Assembly: GCF_003589595.1 (NCBI RefSeq)
Contig: NW_020653337.1
Span: 298,810 to 362,809 of the forward strand
Reading direction: 5' to 3'
From: Hyposmocoma kahamanoa
Lineage: Eukaryota > Arthropoda > Insecta > Lepidoptera > Cosmopterigidae
DNA length: 64,000 nucleotides
Both the position numbers and the translations under genes were made by a program. Under the pieces are notes generated by a model that had not been told where the DNA came from, made no database searches, and saw nothing but the letters and a program-made list of their open reading frames with translations. Of the stretch, positions 29,960-42,466 are shown piece after piece (within the stretch, counting starts at the first letter, position 1; each line of letters opens with the position of its first letter).

Positions 29960-32900
29960 AAGGTTTTTTTTAATTTTGATTTATTTAAGGGGTATAAATG
30001 TTTCATTTTGACGACGTGTGACGTAACGTGTGTTTAATGCAGATTTTTACCACATTAACATTACAATCTATAATTTTAATAAACCTATGTTTAAAAGAAG
30101 CATTATATATCTACTGGTGCATGATGCTAAGTGCAGGGAGTTAAATTTTACTGGTCTCGGATTTTAATTTTTTAACTTTTTTATGCTCGTGAATGTGCAT
30201 TTGTTGTTGTTACTAACCTGTGTGATGTGAACGCTGCACAAACGGCTTTTTTCAAAGCCACTTTTGCATACTCGACATGCACTGCTTATGTAACATCAGT
30301 GGTGGATGACAAGTATCGTAAAGATGGTATGCCCTAACAACGAGGAGTTGCATCAACACCATTACGAAACAAAAGAAGTTTTTGTAAATATAGGAGATTT
30401 ATTTTAAACGGCTTTAGCAACGAAAATTTTCACGCCTCGCCACTGCCAGGTAAAGTAAAACAATAACACCTCTTCTCTTGATTTGTTGGAATTATTGAAA
30501 CACCCTCGCTTTTCTAACGGTTTATAGCCGTAAGATAAAAAGATGTCGAGTTTTTGGTTCAAATACGACCAATTATTTGAAAATTAACTTTTCCAATCTT
30601 ATGAATCTGGATATTTTGGGAAGTAAAAGGTACGTTCAAATTAAATTCATAATTTTAAATGTTGATTGTAAAAAAAATTAACAAACTCAAGTCACATTTA
30701 TTTTATGACACGTTTAAAACATAAACAAAATGTAATAAATGTATGTGCCTATAAATCTGCGTCAAGTTTATTAGATTCAACCAATGATCTTATATTATAT
30801 TGGATTCAACCATCCATTTTCAACGAAGTGAGTATAATAAATATTTTCGCAAATGGATTTTATCTTCACTCCGGCCGCGCTATTTGAGTTCGAAATTCAA
30901 TAATTCTGCATAAAGGCGTGCATCGACTCGCGAGCGAGTGAGTGATTGAGCGAATGAGCGAGTGAATAGAATCTGTCGAGAGCGACAGGTAGCAGTGCGA
31001 GAGCGTCGGCGTCGAACGAGCGTCTGCATAATATCGGATGAGAATGTAATTATTTGTGTAGGTACCTGTGAATTGGAGGAGCGCATTTTCAGGTATCGGT
31101 CCACATCTGTTTGATATGTAATTTGATTTCGTACAAATGTGGAGGAAGGCACTTTACGAATACGTACTTAAAGAATATATTTTTTGTATTATTATAAGAA
31201 CTTTGTAACTCATTTGCACCTAGTACTTATAGATATCGTTGATTTGCACCCTTATCATAACGGCCTGTATACAAGAAAAATATATTTATAACTTCTATTT
31301 TTTTATTATTATCTATTTTAGACTCTATATATATTGATCAAAAACGAATAGATGATTAAACAAATTTGTGCAATTCCAAAGAGCAAATGAATCGGGACAG
31401 AACTCGCGAGCTTAGACTTCATAGAGACCCTCTGCCCACCAGGCCACTAATTGACATGGATACTTTATCTTCAGCCTTTTTGGTTTCTCAATTTACTTTT
31501 TATATTTTTGCATATTCATGCGCTTCTTTACTTTTTTATAGCAGGGTGGTACCGACACACACTCGTGAAGTGTTATGCGAACCTAAGCAGGTGCCGTCTT
31601 AACAGAATTCGCAATTTTCAAACCCCTTAAATACACATTATAAGCATTCTGAACATATTGACGCAAAAAGCATATCATCGTAATAGCAGCATCCATCAAT
31701 GTTCTTTAGGCGGCGGTACCGCAGAACCATTTACATATCTACTTGGGGAAAAATCTTAACTGCCAACAAGGGACCGTTGCTTTCGACATGTACCCGTTTA
31801 CATCAAGTTAGCGAGGCGAGGACGTGCGATTCAGGCTAATGCGGGCGGACAGGGGTCGGCGCCCAGGGGAGCGATTAGCCGCGGTATCGACAAGCGATCC
31901 CTGGCCGGGTATCGCTGGCTAATGGCCGTGAGGCCACAAAACACCTGACGGGAGCCCGAACGTGCGTGGCCCTCGATTTTGGTTGACTAATGTCTTGTAC
32001 AGCACAAAATTAGGGTCTACTGTTTAAGTAATGCTGATAGGACGGCGCGGGGATTATACAGGTAAACCTTATTGCGTGCATGCCGCCCAACGAGTGTGGT
32101 GCTTCTGATAATACAGCGAATAACTTACTATTTACCGTTTTCCCTTTTCAGGCTTTCTACGTCGCTTTCGACATGTACACCGAATAAATCTACAAACACA
32201 CGGACCTTCATAAATATAAAGTATCTTTCAATATTTTATTTATGCCCATGAATATTAATTTTTGCGTCGTCGCTGTAGTCGTGGCCGTAAGATTCTGAAT
32301 GTCGAACGGCACCCTCCACATTAAGGAGTACAACGTACATAACAAATTGGATGTCCTAAATTGCGGCGGACCCCTTAAATATCTCATTCTGCAAGCTCGG
32401 TTAATAAGTAAATTTCTCACTCGCAGCTGCTTTAGTTTGTGTAGGACTATGAGCGAACTTCTCACGGCTTGTTACTAAGTAAATATGGCGCAAAGTGCAC
32501 CGTGGCAGCTAGTTACTTTCTAAGTATCCACACTGAACACGATTTGTACCGTGTAGGTACCTATTGTATTTTATGATTAATTTGCATTGCATGCGAGGCG
32601 CATTGGAATGGAATATCGTAGATCTATCATGTGGAAAAATGCTTTCTGCCAGCCAAATGCGCGTGTGTGAAAAACTGATGAATGATGCTTTTATTGTAAA
32701 TTGCATTATTTGCAAAGAGTAAACCCGCATTTCTGAGTACGAAAGCAAAATACAAACGGAAGACGATTAGGTAGAACGGGACTGGGTTTGTTGTCTAGTC
32801 TTCCGCAATGAGTTTTCAATATGGATTTTTTTCGTAGGCAATTTACAGAAAACGGCGCAATCTCGAAATCAAAACAGAGCTGGCCGATTGCCAATCAGAT

Positions 32901-35160
32901 ACATATTTTATTGGTCGCGAACGCCGAATGGCTTGTTCCTTTTCCTTACGTTTCTATTTGTACGTAGTTTTCCTGTGCTAAAATAAACAATTTGCAAAGA
33001 TCTATTTTGCTGAATGAAAATGGTAGTTTGAAAAATTCTCTTGGCTATTATAAACATTGCAGCGTTCCTTTGTCTGTTGATAAACATTTTTTATTACTAA
33101 TTCTCGGTGAAGATAAATGTGATAGGCAATCAGGACGAGGACGGCGAGATCGGTCGGCGTTAATCGACTCCGCTTAGCGCGACATGTCGCGGGGCCCTCG
33201 GTGCGCGCTTATCCCGCACCCTCCATTTCGCCGATTGCCGCCCATCTACGCGCAATTTGCTGCGCTAGAGCTATCACTAAATATGTACTCACTGCCGTAA
33301 TACTATAATAACAGTCGGGGCTTGATTTGACTAAGATTATTTTCTTCGTATAACTGCATGAAGAGGGCTGTTGATCTAAGTATTGATAGAGGGAAACATT
33401 TTTATAGAGAGGTTCATTCGAAACCAAAGTGCGCGTAGGTATATGGTCAAGAGCACGTCAAGGTTGACATTTAAGGTTTAAATTAAGCTCTATGGACCTA
33501 GCGTAAGAACGAACAAACGGTCACCTTGATGTGGTCTTCACTACCAAATATATGACACTTATCGTGCTTATAAAAGTTGTAATAGCTACAATTAACAGCG
33601 TCTACCCAACTCTATCCAACTTCATGAGTTAACCACCGACAGGCCCCCCACATCAAGGCACTGATAAGAGGCCCGACACATTGCCCATGTTCTCATATTG
33701 TTTATTGCATCGTCTCGTAAATTTACTGCGCGCCGCGAGGAAAACGCGGAAATAAAAAAAGGTTTTTCGCAGCCGGACGTGGAGCCGAGCGATGCGTACT
33801 CGACGCCCGCGCCCGTCTTCCGCCCCCTAATGGTTGCCAGGAAAATTATTGTTGATTCTTACTTTCTAATATTTAAATTAATTTTGTGGAAATATGGATC
33901 ACTATTTACGACACCAGAACACATTTGTTTGCGAAAAGTGTATGTAATCCATACTACTGTAGCGACGTCAATATAAAAGGTAAATAAATAAAAATAAAAG
34001 GTCACCAATTTCGAAACTGAAATTAAGTTAATTAGTTTCCCTATATTACTCTGATTTTAACTTTTACGATTTCCATACATAATTTGATTTTTAGTTCGGG
34101 ACTTAATCATGTCATGAAACATATTTTAATTACCTCGACGTCTCGGACGTATTGCAACGTCCATGGTCTCGAAGGGACCACTTGATACCCGCACTTGATC
34201 TTCATTATTTATTTGTGCACTAGGGTTGTCACTATACCGACACACTACACTCACGACCTCCGGCGACTTGTTGGGCGATACTTGATCTCGTTTACATTTG
34301 CCGATGACTGGATCCCACGACGATGAATGCTTAAAACTGTCTTATCTCAGTTGAAATTACGGTGTTTTTAATTTCAATAGCTTCACGTACGATTCTAAAA
34401 TCTTCTAAGAGTTGAGGTTAATTTGTTTTGTCATAGATTTTTCAGTTCAATAGCGAGTAGCATCGACAATAGAATATTGGTTCAGAAATAAAAAGAGCTC
34501 GTTTCTCGCCTTTGTGATGTGTGAATAATTTACGAAATTATAATTGACAGATTAAAGTACGGGCAGAGTATAGGAGTAGAAAAGGTAATGTAGGTACTTA
34601 TGTATACAAAGTTTTCGTCATAATTATATCCTCATTATAAATAAAACAATAACAAATGTCGGCAATCTGTCTATCCTTGTATTTCTATAATTCTATAACT
34701 TCGATAAAGGCCTTATGGAATTCTCTAAGACCTTTACCGCTAAAAATTTTTTTTTTCTTAAACTCTTTCTTCTCTATGTTTATTTAAAAACCGAATATGC
34801 TAATCACTAAAATATCGATAAAACGATACCCGCCATTTTACGTAAATCGCACTGACTCGTGGCTATTGTTTCCATAACGTGGTCTAACTTCTAATCTATG
34901 ATAATCAGTTTTGCTAATGACCTCACGGTAAGTCCTTCCCATGATTTATGCGTGTCTATTTAGGTATACAAAATTAACAATCATCGGATGTTTCTGTAAT
35001 CCCTTTAAAGGTTCCTATAATGATATTATCAAAACACCAGTAACGAATTGTATTATTTTAACATAATTTTAATGCTTACTTAACTTGTTAAAAATGCAAT
35101 TTTTAGTTACTTTATTAATTCGTATAAGTAATAAAGTAATAACAATGACGTTTTACCAAC
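29960..35160. other. Gene-poor stretch with GC-rich islands
   Basis: No supported gene. GC-rich, non-repetitive patches occur at about 30910-31030, 31800-31975, 33135-33260 and 33720-33840 in otherwise AT-rich DNA. Homeodomain-core sequences (TAAT/ATTA) lie inside some of them (GATTAGCCGC, GGCTAATGGCC). They may be regulatory, but this is inference. A possible minus-strand first exon at 34138-34250 is treated in the findings. Confidence 0.3.
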
Positions 35161-35164
35161 ACTC

Positions 35165-35450
35165 GCGAGAGAAGTCGATTACCACCCCAGTCGCTAGGAG
35201 AAAATCTATTCCTAGCAATGTTTCATTGTCACCTCTCCCTGGCCTCTGGTAAAATTAGAAAAGGGGTTTATCACCCTCTCATTTAAGTTCACATCTAGAG
35301 TAGTCAAGAGGACGTCAACTTCGCGAGAATATCCATTCGCGAGCTTAATAGATTTACGCGCGGATCGAAGTGGATGGCCCTTCTGCTTACGGATTTTGTA
35401 GAGTGTGACCTGCAATACTATGCTTGGCACCAGTATCAATCAACGTGATT
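35165..35450 (-). pseudogene. Gypsy-type retroelement protease fragment
   Basis: The minus strand contains the aspartic-protease active-site motif DTGAKHSIAG, then a GHPLRSARKSIKLANGYS block and, after a frame change, NETLLGIDFLLATGVVIDF. This is the order seen in Gypsy-type pol proteases. At least two frameshifts. No RT follows downstream on this strand, so this is an isolated fragment that probably belongs with the gag at 36.9-38.5 kb. Confidence 0.75.
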
Positions 35451-35690
35451 CCACGCGATCCTAAAATTTCTATGTTGAAAATGCGTCGTAAAACGCGGCG
35501 CAGTAAATTATCGGAGCCTTCACCGGTGCTCTATAAAATTTTCCTTACGACTACAATTTATATAGTGAGCACATTGACCTACCAACAAATGGACATCGGG
35601 TCTAATACAAAAACCACGAAAAAATGTCCGAAGTTAACCTACACCTTTCCATCCTCTAAGACCTACACAAACGTAGTGACATGTAACTAA

Positions 35691-36860
35691 ATGTAAAAAA
35701 ACTAAAACATTTAGTTTAAATTGTAGCGTCATTGCAATACTGCCTAATTTTGTAATTACGATTTAAGGGCCCAAAAACACCATATTCAGCTTCTACTGGA
35801 AACTTAACGAAATGCACTGTATTTAGCTTCGACTGAAAATTACTTGAACACAAGAGTAATGGAATAGCCTTTCTTATAAGTATTAATTAATTTATATTTA
35901 CAAGAATTTTATTATGTCGAATTTTGTACAAATTCACTTAAAGGTATAATGAAGAGTTGGGCAGATACATACATATAAGAAATGTACCGATATTCCAACT
36001 AAACGTAAACTTAAATATCCGTAATTCCGAAAACTGATTTATGATAAAACCGTTACGCTTTCGAGTAATTTTGATGCTTTTCTCAAAGACAAAATTAGCT
36101 TTTGTTTTGTAATCTTCGTAAAAAATACATTTGATATTATGATAATTTGAGCTAACGTTATTTCGGGCAAATGTATTTTCTGACTTCTGATAGTACAACA
36201 ATACTTTGTTAGTAATTGTTAACGTTTAATAAAAAAATCATTATAAAAATAGGATTAAAATCAAAGCGACTCTATAGTTTCTTTGTTTCTTTGTTGCTAG
36301 TCGCTTGTGGTTCGAACAATTGAAAATGACCAAGAAGTTTACATAAGCTTCTTGAAAGTGACGTAACGTCTTTCCATCTTTGGCGCATGCAACGTGTAGA
36401 AAAAGGTCAGTTCGCTATTTGATTATTTTGTGTGCTTTTGTAATTTATATTTACGATTCAGTTATATATAAATTAAATACTATAAAACTGTATAAAGTAA
36501 CACTTTTAAATGAGAACTATAATAACACAATATATTTGTTATGATAATACAATATATTTGTTAAGTGAAAATATGATACAAAATCCTGTTTTTACACATT
36601 ACTGCAGTAATTTTTACAAGTTATTATTATTGGTAATGCATGATGGACAACCGCGCTGTCAGTCGAACAAACGAAGACTGTTGCACGATTGACGCTCTGT
36701 GTGCGATTTTAACGCTCTACAGGTGCGGACAAAAAAATCTTTTCGTTAGTATTTCAATCGCAAACTTGTTTCAGAATATTCAGATTAACCTTTCGATCCA
36801 TACATTTATCACCATTAAAATCAAAAAGATTATCACTCGAACAACTACTGTCATTCGTAG
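35691..36860. other. AT-rich sequence between retroelement fragments
   Basis: Nothing recognised. It may be material inserted between gag and protease of one Gypsy-type element, since the two lie in the same orientation on either side. Confidence 0.3.
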
Positions 36861-36869
36861 AAAAATTAA

Positions 36870-38455
36870 AAAAAATCTTCTGAATTATCCATAGTAACCT
36901 CTCGGTCACATTTAGAATAGTATATAGAACTGTAACATTTCGAATTGTAATGAACGGAATCGCATAAATTCTCGAAATTGTGTAAACATGCGCGATCAGA
37001 TGACACATTTCGAACTGGGTCGGCTATACCCATCGGAGAAAAGTTGAATTCGCGAAATTTCTTCGGCAAAAATAAATGTTTCACCTATCGCAACATCCGC
37101 CACGTAATTATCATTATATTCAGGTAACACCACATTATTATTACTAGAAATTGAACACTGTGCGTCCGTGTCCACACTATAGAAACTTTGTTCCGCGCAC
37201 TACATTTTCCGCGGGTTACGTTTTTAGTACCGCACTGACAACAGGAAACGGGAATTGAAGTGTCACACTCACCTCACTCTGCCAACTTACTGCACAGGCC
37301 CTTGTGATGCCCGTACCGTTTTGCAGTACTTACAAAACGGCCGGGTTGCCTACGGCACTGAGCGGGGCCCGACTCCCAGTTGGGCCGGCGTTGTTGGAAA
37401 ACCAGACGTATGGCCGGCAGTGTGTGCGGGCGCAACCGTGGCGCGCGTGGGCATCACCAACGTCGCTGCGGGCCGCGGGACCGTAGCTGCACCCGGGCCT
37501 ACCTCGCGTGGAGGGAACCTAGCAGCGTGAGTCGGCGATGCGGATGTCGATGCACGCGCGTTGTACCTTGCTTTGCACGCCACGGTTGGTTGAGAGGAGC
37601 GGCCACGCCGCGCTTTGCACGCCACGCAGTGGATGACGATGTTGCACCTTCATCGATAGAATCCTATATCATGCTTGCATGGGAGATAAGTTCCGCGAAA
37701 TTGCCCTCTTCTCGACGTAACCTTTTCCTTATTCTTTGATTTAAAGGCCGTAAACCATATCGAGTTGAAATTTTTCGGTGAGTCTCCGAAGGGCAGCTTC
37801 GATAGAAGAGCTCTCGCTCTGGCTACAAACAGATCCGTGTTTTCGTCACGTTGTTCCATAGAAAATAATTCTTTATAGATTTTGCAAGGCGGCCGTCAGT
37901 CGCCGTATGCGATTCGCAATCGAGTAATAACGTCGTTCCACGACGTAGTTTCGAGCTTTGCACTTTGCCACCAGATTGCAGCAGGTCCTATCAGGAGCAT
38001 GGACATGCCGCGTATGGCGTTATCATGGCACACGTTGGCGCAGTCTTTAAAACTTTCGACCTCGTCCACGAACGCCTCGACGGAGTCAGAGGGGTTGCCG
38101 GAGAAGCGGTGCACGTTGCGAAATTACCAGATGTAGGGTCTGGTGCTGGAGATGTGACAACAAACGAAGCTGGCGCAGTTAGACGGTCCAGCACTCGATC
38201 CAATAGCCTCTCGAAGGATTCTGCCTGAGAGCGCTGCATCGCAGCCATCATGCTGGACACCTGAGAGGTAGGTATGAAATCGTCGTGTCGGTTCGCTGCA
38301 TCATCTTCGACAGCATCGTCGTAGAGTTCAGACTGTCGTCGTGACTGTCTTCTGATGCCAGATCAGTTTTACATTTTAGCAAAGCAGAAAGCAAGATGGA
38401 GCGCCGGATAAGAAAACGCAAAAAGAAAAAAATGTTTACTGAAGAAATCAATGTC
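36870..38455 (-). pseudogene. Gypsy-type gag remnant
   Basis: On the minus strand, frame 38260-37991 (SSMMAAMQRSQAESFERLLD) passes by frameshift to frame 38114-37896 (FSGNPSDSVEAFVDEVESFK, then AIWWQSAKLETTSWNDVITR) and frame 37859-37650 (MEQRDENTDLFVARARALLS). This is the capsid pattern of Gypsy-type gag and the related Arc-like proteins. A Cys-rich stretch (FCKYCK near 37320, then a CxxC-type block near 37230) looks like the nucleocapsid part. The middle (37350-37625) is very GC-rich. Frameshifts and stops make it dead. Confidence 0.82.
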
Positions 38456-38459
38456 TTAA

Positions 38460-39370
38460 CTCCGAAATATCAGTAAATAGCGTGATTGTAAACACGCATG
38501 CATATGGACATATATGTTTTTCATTCTTCAAGACGAGTTGACTAGGCAGCCACAGTGATTATATCAACATTGATTCTTGGGACTTCTTTACATACGTCAT
38601 ACTTAGATACATATTCAATTTTCATAATCTTGAATTTATTCCCTCGCACAGAGGAGGAAAAAGATCTATATAACGTCGCGTCTAACTTTCTCCATAACAT
38701 TGGCTTTGAGATCGACAATAATTTAACATTTTATTTCCTTTCTTCCGTTCCTGGCAGCGCCTACGCAATTAAGCATAATTCTCAATCTCTTTTTCTCTTA
38801 GTACTTATATCCGTAAACTATTCGAAACGAAACTTACTTACCTGGAGTTTTTGCAACAGCTGAATAACAAGATAACCATTAATCGTTGTTTAACTTCTTC
38901 ATAACATCATTAAACATAATTATGCTTAAGATCGTCTGGGAAATCTTTATACATACAAAACACCATTCTGTAAAAAAAAGTCTTTGTGTGGCTGAATGGG
39001 ACGAAGAAAATTCTCAAACTTTCTCAAAAAATCGAACACGAATTTTTTTTTTCTTTGCCGCAGCTTTAAATAATATCGAAATTCCGAAATTCCATTCCTG
39101 AATAGCTAAGGCTAAGCGCCCTGTCATGTCCTTAAGTAATTGGTGCTAGCCTAAGAGAGTGGTGTGACACAATTTGGAATCACAATAATTTTCAGAATAG
39201 TTTTAGTGCCTATACAAGTCCAAAGCATTCAAGTGCTGTATATATTCCTTGATACTCGAGGTATACTGAATTGGAAGCATGGCCTTTTTGCACTGGTACA
39301 TCAATGGGTATACTTGGCGCATCAACGTAAAATGTAATAAAGTCGATACGATTGGATTAAAAACAGTTAA
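38460..39370. other. Intergenic sequence, nothing recognised
   Basis: AT-rich. One 102-codon plus-strand frame (38555-38863) shows no family resemblance. Confidence 0.35.
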
Positions 39371-39384
39371 GGCTTGGTGTACGG

Positions 39385-39500
39385 GTCAACGTACATTATT
39401 GTGCAACTGACAATGTGCAACGTCGCACCGTACAAATGTATAAATTAAAATTTTCCGTACAATAAAAATTACTCAGTGGTATCGGTCGAGAATTTTTTCT
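39385..39500 (+). repeat. Probable 5' LTR remnant of the BEL/Pao element
   Basis: Matches 50065-50190: CGTACATTATTGTGCAACTG, ACAATGTGCAACGTCGCACC and AATGTATAAATTA in the same order, with a 15-bp difference. Its position left of BEL pol fits an LTR. A dispersed repeat is the alternative. Confidence 0.5.
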
Positions 39501-39574
39501 ACAGCATCTTAGACATCTCCCTGCATCATCTCGCTGATATCACCTGACATATTGTGACATATTACTGTACGAGA

Positions 39575-39786
39575 CAAGCAGCTCTCAGCTTTGCCGGACT
39601 GCCACGCAGAGGTCCCAGGTTCGATTCCCGGGCCGAGAGAAATAGCTGTATGGCCTACAATTATTTCTCTCGTGAGTTTGGGTGTAATTTGTGGTTGTCT
39701 ATGTGTGTGTGTCCATGGCACCCGCGACACAGGGTTTCCCTAGTGCGGGGCTATGTTGAGTGTGTGCGTTATTATTATTATTATAT
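39575..39786 (+). repeat. tRNA-derived SINE family S, copy 2
   Basis: GGACTGCCACGCAGAGGTCC, B-box AGGTTCGATTCC, TTTGGGTGTAATTTGTGGTT, GTCCATGGCACCCGCG and a terminal TTATTATTATTATATTA. It matches 24286-24453 in reverse. Confidence 0.85.
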
Positions 39787-39949
39787 TAGCTCGTACATGT
39801 TGGTCCTTCGAGCCGGATCCATGTGTCCTTCGAATTTTGATTCTTTGGTGAATTTGGTATCTTAGAATACGATTAGCGCGTCGACTTAACTGGCCTCTCA
39901 CAAGCGGGTCTCACCAGTTAAGTTGAGACGAGCGGTCAACGATCGTGCG

Positions 39950-40275
39950 AAGAGTGTAACATAGCTAAAGAAAATATGGATTCTTTACAATTTTGACATA
40001 AATTCAACAATTGATAGTGACATTTCTATAAAACAGTTACATTTTATACAAAACAGTGACATTTGTGAGTGCATAAATATATTGCAGTGTAAATTGACAT
40101 CACTGTAACAGCAGCGGTAAGAACGAATAGACGTTCATTGCATATCGTTACGACATAAGTGGCAGTACATTTACAAGATTTAATCTGCATTTTATTGACA
40201 TAAATATATTACAATGGAAATTATTGACATTGCCGTAACAGCAGCTGTTTAATCTGCATTTTATTGACATAATCG
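39950..40275 (+). repeat. Short internal duplications in the BEL region
   Basis: TTTAATCTGCATTTTATTGA occurs at about 40178 and 40248. A longer block (ATAAATATATTRCARTG followed by GTAACAGCAGC) occurs at about 40074 and 40200. Local tandem duplication of unknown origin within the remnant. Confidence 0.7.
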
Positions 40276-40279
40276 TTGA

Positions 40280-40445
40280 CAGTAACTGTGCAGAACTGTT
40301 GTCGGAACTATCAGCTGATCAAATCAACCCGACAACAATGGATTTAAAAAATGCAAACTCAACGAAGGCGCTCGGGTTACAATGGAGCCCCGCCACTGAC
40401 ATGTTTACTTTCCGTCCAATTGTCAATAACAAAACAAAGACAACC
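40280..40445 (+). pseudogene. BEL/Pao pol fragment (end of RT region)
   Basis: The frame reads NCAELLSELSADQIN and then STKALGLQWSPATDMFTFRP. LGLQW-P-D-F-F is the conserved junction between RT and RNase H in BEL/Pao pol. It breaks off at the left LTR of the inserted element, and the family order resumes at 47625. Confidence 0.8.
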
Positions 40446-40456
40446 AAGTGAACACT

Positions 40457-40769
40457 AATTACACATACTGGATACATGAAGATCGCTGACATCGCCTTAG
40501 CAACTAGGTATTAACTAAATATTGCAACATGGGTTTAATGCCAACGCTGCGGAACGTGAGCACCGTCAACGCCGCCGACTCTGCGGAATGTGTAAGTTGC
40601 CGCCTCGTGACCACCATCGGAGCCGCCCGCGGGGACGTCATCGCCTTCACTTTGTATCTAGCATCGATCGGGTTGTTAGCTATAATTTTGATATTGTAAT
40701 TTTCTTTTAATTAAACTTATTCTAAATAATTTCGGTTTTTTTAAGTCCTGTGGCTGCAACCTTCGTAAT
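40457..40769 (+). repeat. 5' LTR of the errantivirus-like element
   Basis: About 313 bp. It begins AATTACACATACTGG, as the 3' LTR does right after the polypurine tract, and ends just before the primer-binding site. Its first ~145 bp match 47352-47580. Confidence 0.85.
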
Positions 40770-40787
40770 TGGCGCAGTCGGTAGGAT
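40770..40787 (+). promoter_or_regulatory. tRNA primer-binding site (tRNA-Ser type)
   Basis: TGGCGCAGTCGGTAGGAT directly follows the LTR and is complementary to the 3' end expected of a serine tRNA, as in Drosophila 17.6 and 297. It would prime minus-strand synthesis. Confidence 0.85.
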
Positions 40788-40942
40788 ATTCGCGGTCGGT
40801 TTTGCTCTTCAGAAAAGAAGATTTCCGTTCGCACGAGCTTCCCGAGTGGCTATCAAAACACGCATCTAATATCCGAACCTGAAGGAGCCGCCACGGATAG
40901 TATCCAGACCTCGATACGATAGAGAGCCGATATGTATTATAT

Positions 40943-42346
40943 GTGAGTACACTTGAATCATTCTCGTGTTGCCCCCCACCCTATTCTATTAAGTCCCTAA
41001 TAATTTACAATTTTTCGTCGAGAAAACTTGAGTCTAGCGGTTCTGCTTCACATCAGCGGTCTCGCAGACGAAAATTAGTAGATACATTCAGATTTAGCAC
41101 AGTTAATACTATTGTTGAAGAAATGGAAATTAGCCCCGACATTATCCACAAAGCCTTACGCCTTGTTCCCGACTTTGACGGGAACACAAATGTCTTAACT
41201 AGATTTATAAGAATATGCGATCAATTGTGCGCAGAATTTTTGATAGACGAGGCAGGTGTCCAATTAAATAACTTACATATATTAAATGGCATCCTTAATA
41301 AGATTACTCGACCGGCCGCCACTATCATAAATTCAAATGGAATGCCTGATAGTTGGGCAGACATAAGAAATACCCTTGTGAACAATTTTGCGGACCAAAG
41401 GGATAAAACTGCATTGTATAATGACCTCTCATTAGCTAGGCAAGGCAACAGTAGTCGACAAGAATTTTACGATCACTGCCAGACGTTGTTTAGTACTATA
41501 ATGATCTATGTTACTCTACATGACACTGTAGGCACCACAGTCGAGGCTAAACGAACGCTGTATAAAAAACTGACCCTGCAAGCATTCCTGAGAGGTTTGA
41601 AGGAACCTCTTGGATCTCGCATAAGAGGCATGCGGCCCACAACCATAGAGAAAGCTCTAGAATACGTGCAGGAGGAGCTAAAGATATCATATCAGCAGCA
41701 ACGCTTTGATAACCAACCGAGACTACAAATGGATATTCGCCCACAACCTGCCGTACCTATAGGTTTCTCAATACCTGTACCTTCTAACTTTAATGCACCT
41801 ATTCATAACATACCACCACCACCAGTAGTGACTCGTTATCCGGTTCAACTGCAACCCTATAAATTTAATACGCCATCTAATTTTCAACCACGAATGCCGT
41901 CCCGTACCCAACAAATGTTCGGTGCACCACCACCGCTCTATAACCCTCATACGAACTACTTTAGATTGCCGCATAGAAATCCACTTCAATCTTCTAACTC
42001 ACGACCTATGAGCGGAGTACAGCACTTTGCACCTACCTGAATGGGACATGATTGGCGTAAATTCGGAAACCCACCGCCAAATAACTATTTTAAGACGCGA
42101 GAAATCAATTTAAATGATTGCGCTTATGCCGATTCTTATTACGATTACCAGGACTATTACGACACAGGATATTATCGCAGTGACGTAAGTGACAGTCAAT
42201 ACTATGGCACGACTTATGACTATGACGATAGGGTTCAGTTTTGCGAACCTAACACCAACGCGCAATCAAGTAACGAACCGCAGGTTACGTGTACTAACGT
42301 GGAATTGCATTTTCAGGAGAGTGCCCCGTCCAACAAATTAAAATAG
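40943..42346 (+). pseudogene. gag of the errantivirus-like element (in-frame TGA)
   Basis: The frame 40943-42040 (365 residues) carries the errantivirus capsid pattern: PDFDGNTNVLTRFIRICDQL, LNNLHILNGILNKI, NTLVNNFADQRDK, LTLQAFLRGLKEPLGSRIRG and MRPTTIEKALEYVQEE. A proline-rich C-terminal part follows. The family start is probably the internal ATG at 41123 (MEISPDIIHKAL), not the first ATG. A TGA at 42038-42040 stops the frame, and the same frame reopens immediately (42041-42346, Tyr/Asp-rich), so the stop is a point mutation. Gag forms the particle. Confidence 0.9.
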
Positions 42347-42399
42347 AGATTAATGTACAAACGCAGAGACAGCTGCCCTTTGTACAGATTGCAGATCCA

Positions 42400-42466
42400 C
42401 CGTTAAAGCTGTTAATCGATACGGGGGCTAATCAATCTTTCATAAGTCCGGAATGCGTATTTTAAT
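42400..42466 (+). pseudogene. Protease fragment of the errantivirus-like pol
   Basis: LLIDTGANQSFISPECVF contains the aspartic-protease active-site triplet DTG (GAT at 42418-42420). A stop and a frameshift near 42463 separate it from RT. Confidence 0.82.

Noticed and set aside
37350..37640. CpG-island promoter
   Set aside because: The GC-rich stretch lies within the Gypsy-type gag/nucleocapsid region, so element composition explains it.
38555..38863. 102-codon plus-strand frame as a gene
   Set aside because: Hydrophobic AT-rich composition, no recognisable motif, no conserved start context or neighbouring exons.
41221..41989. Minus-strand frames across gag
   Set aside because: Shadows of the errantivirus-like gag on the plus strand.
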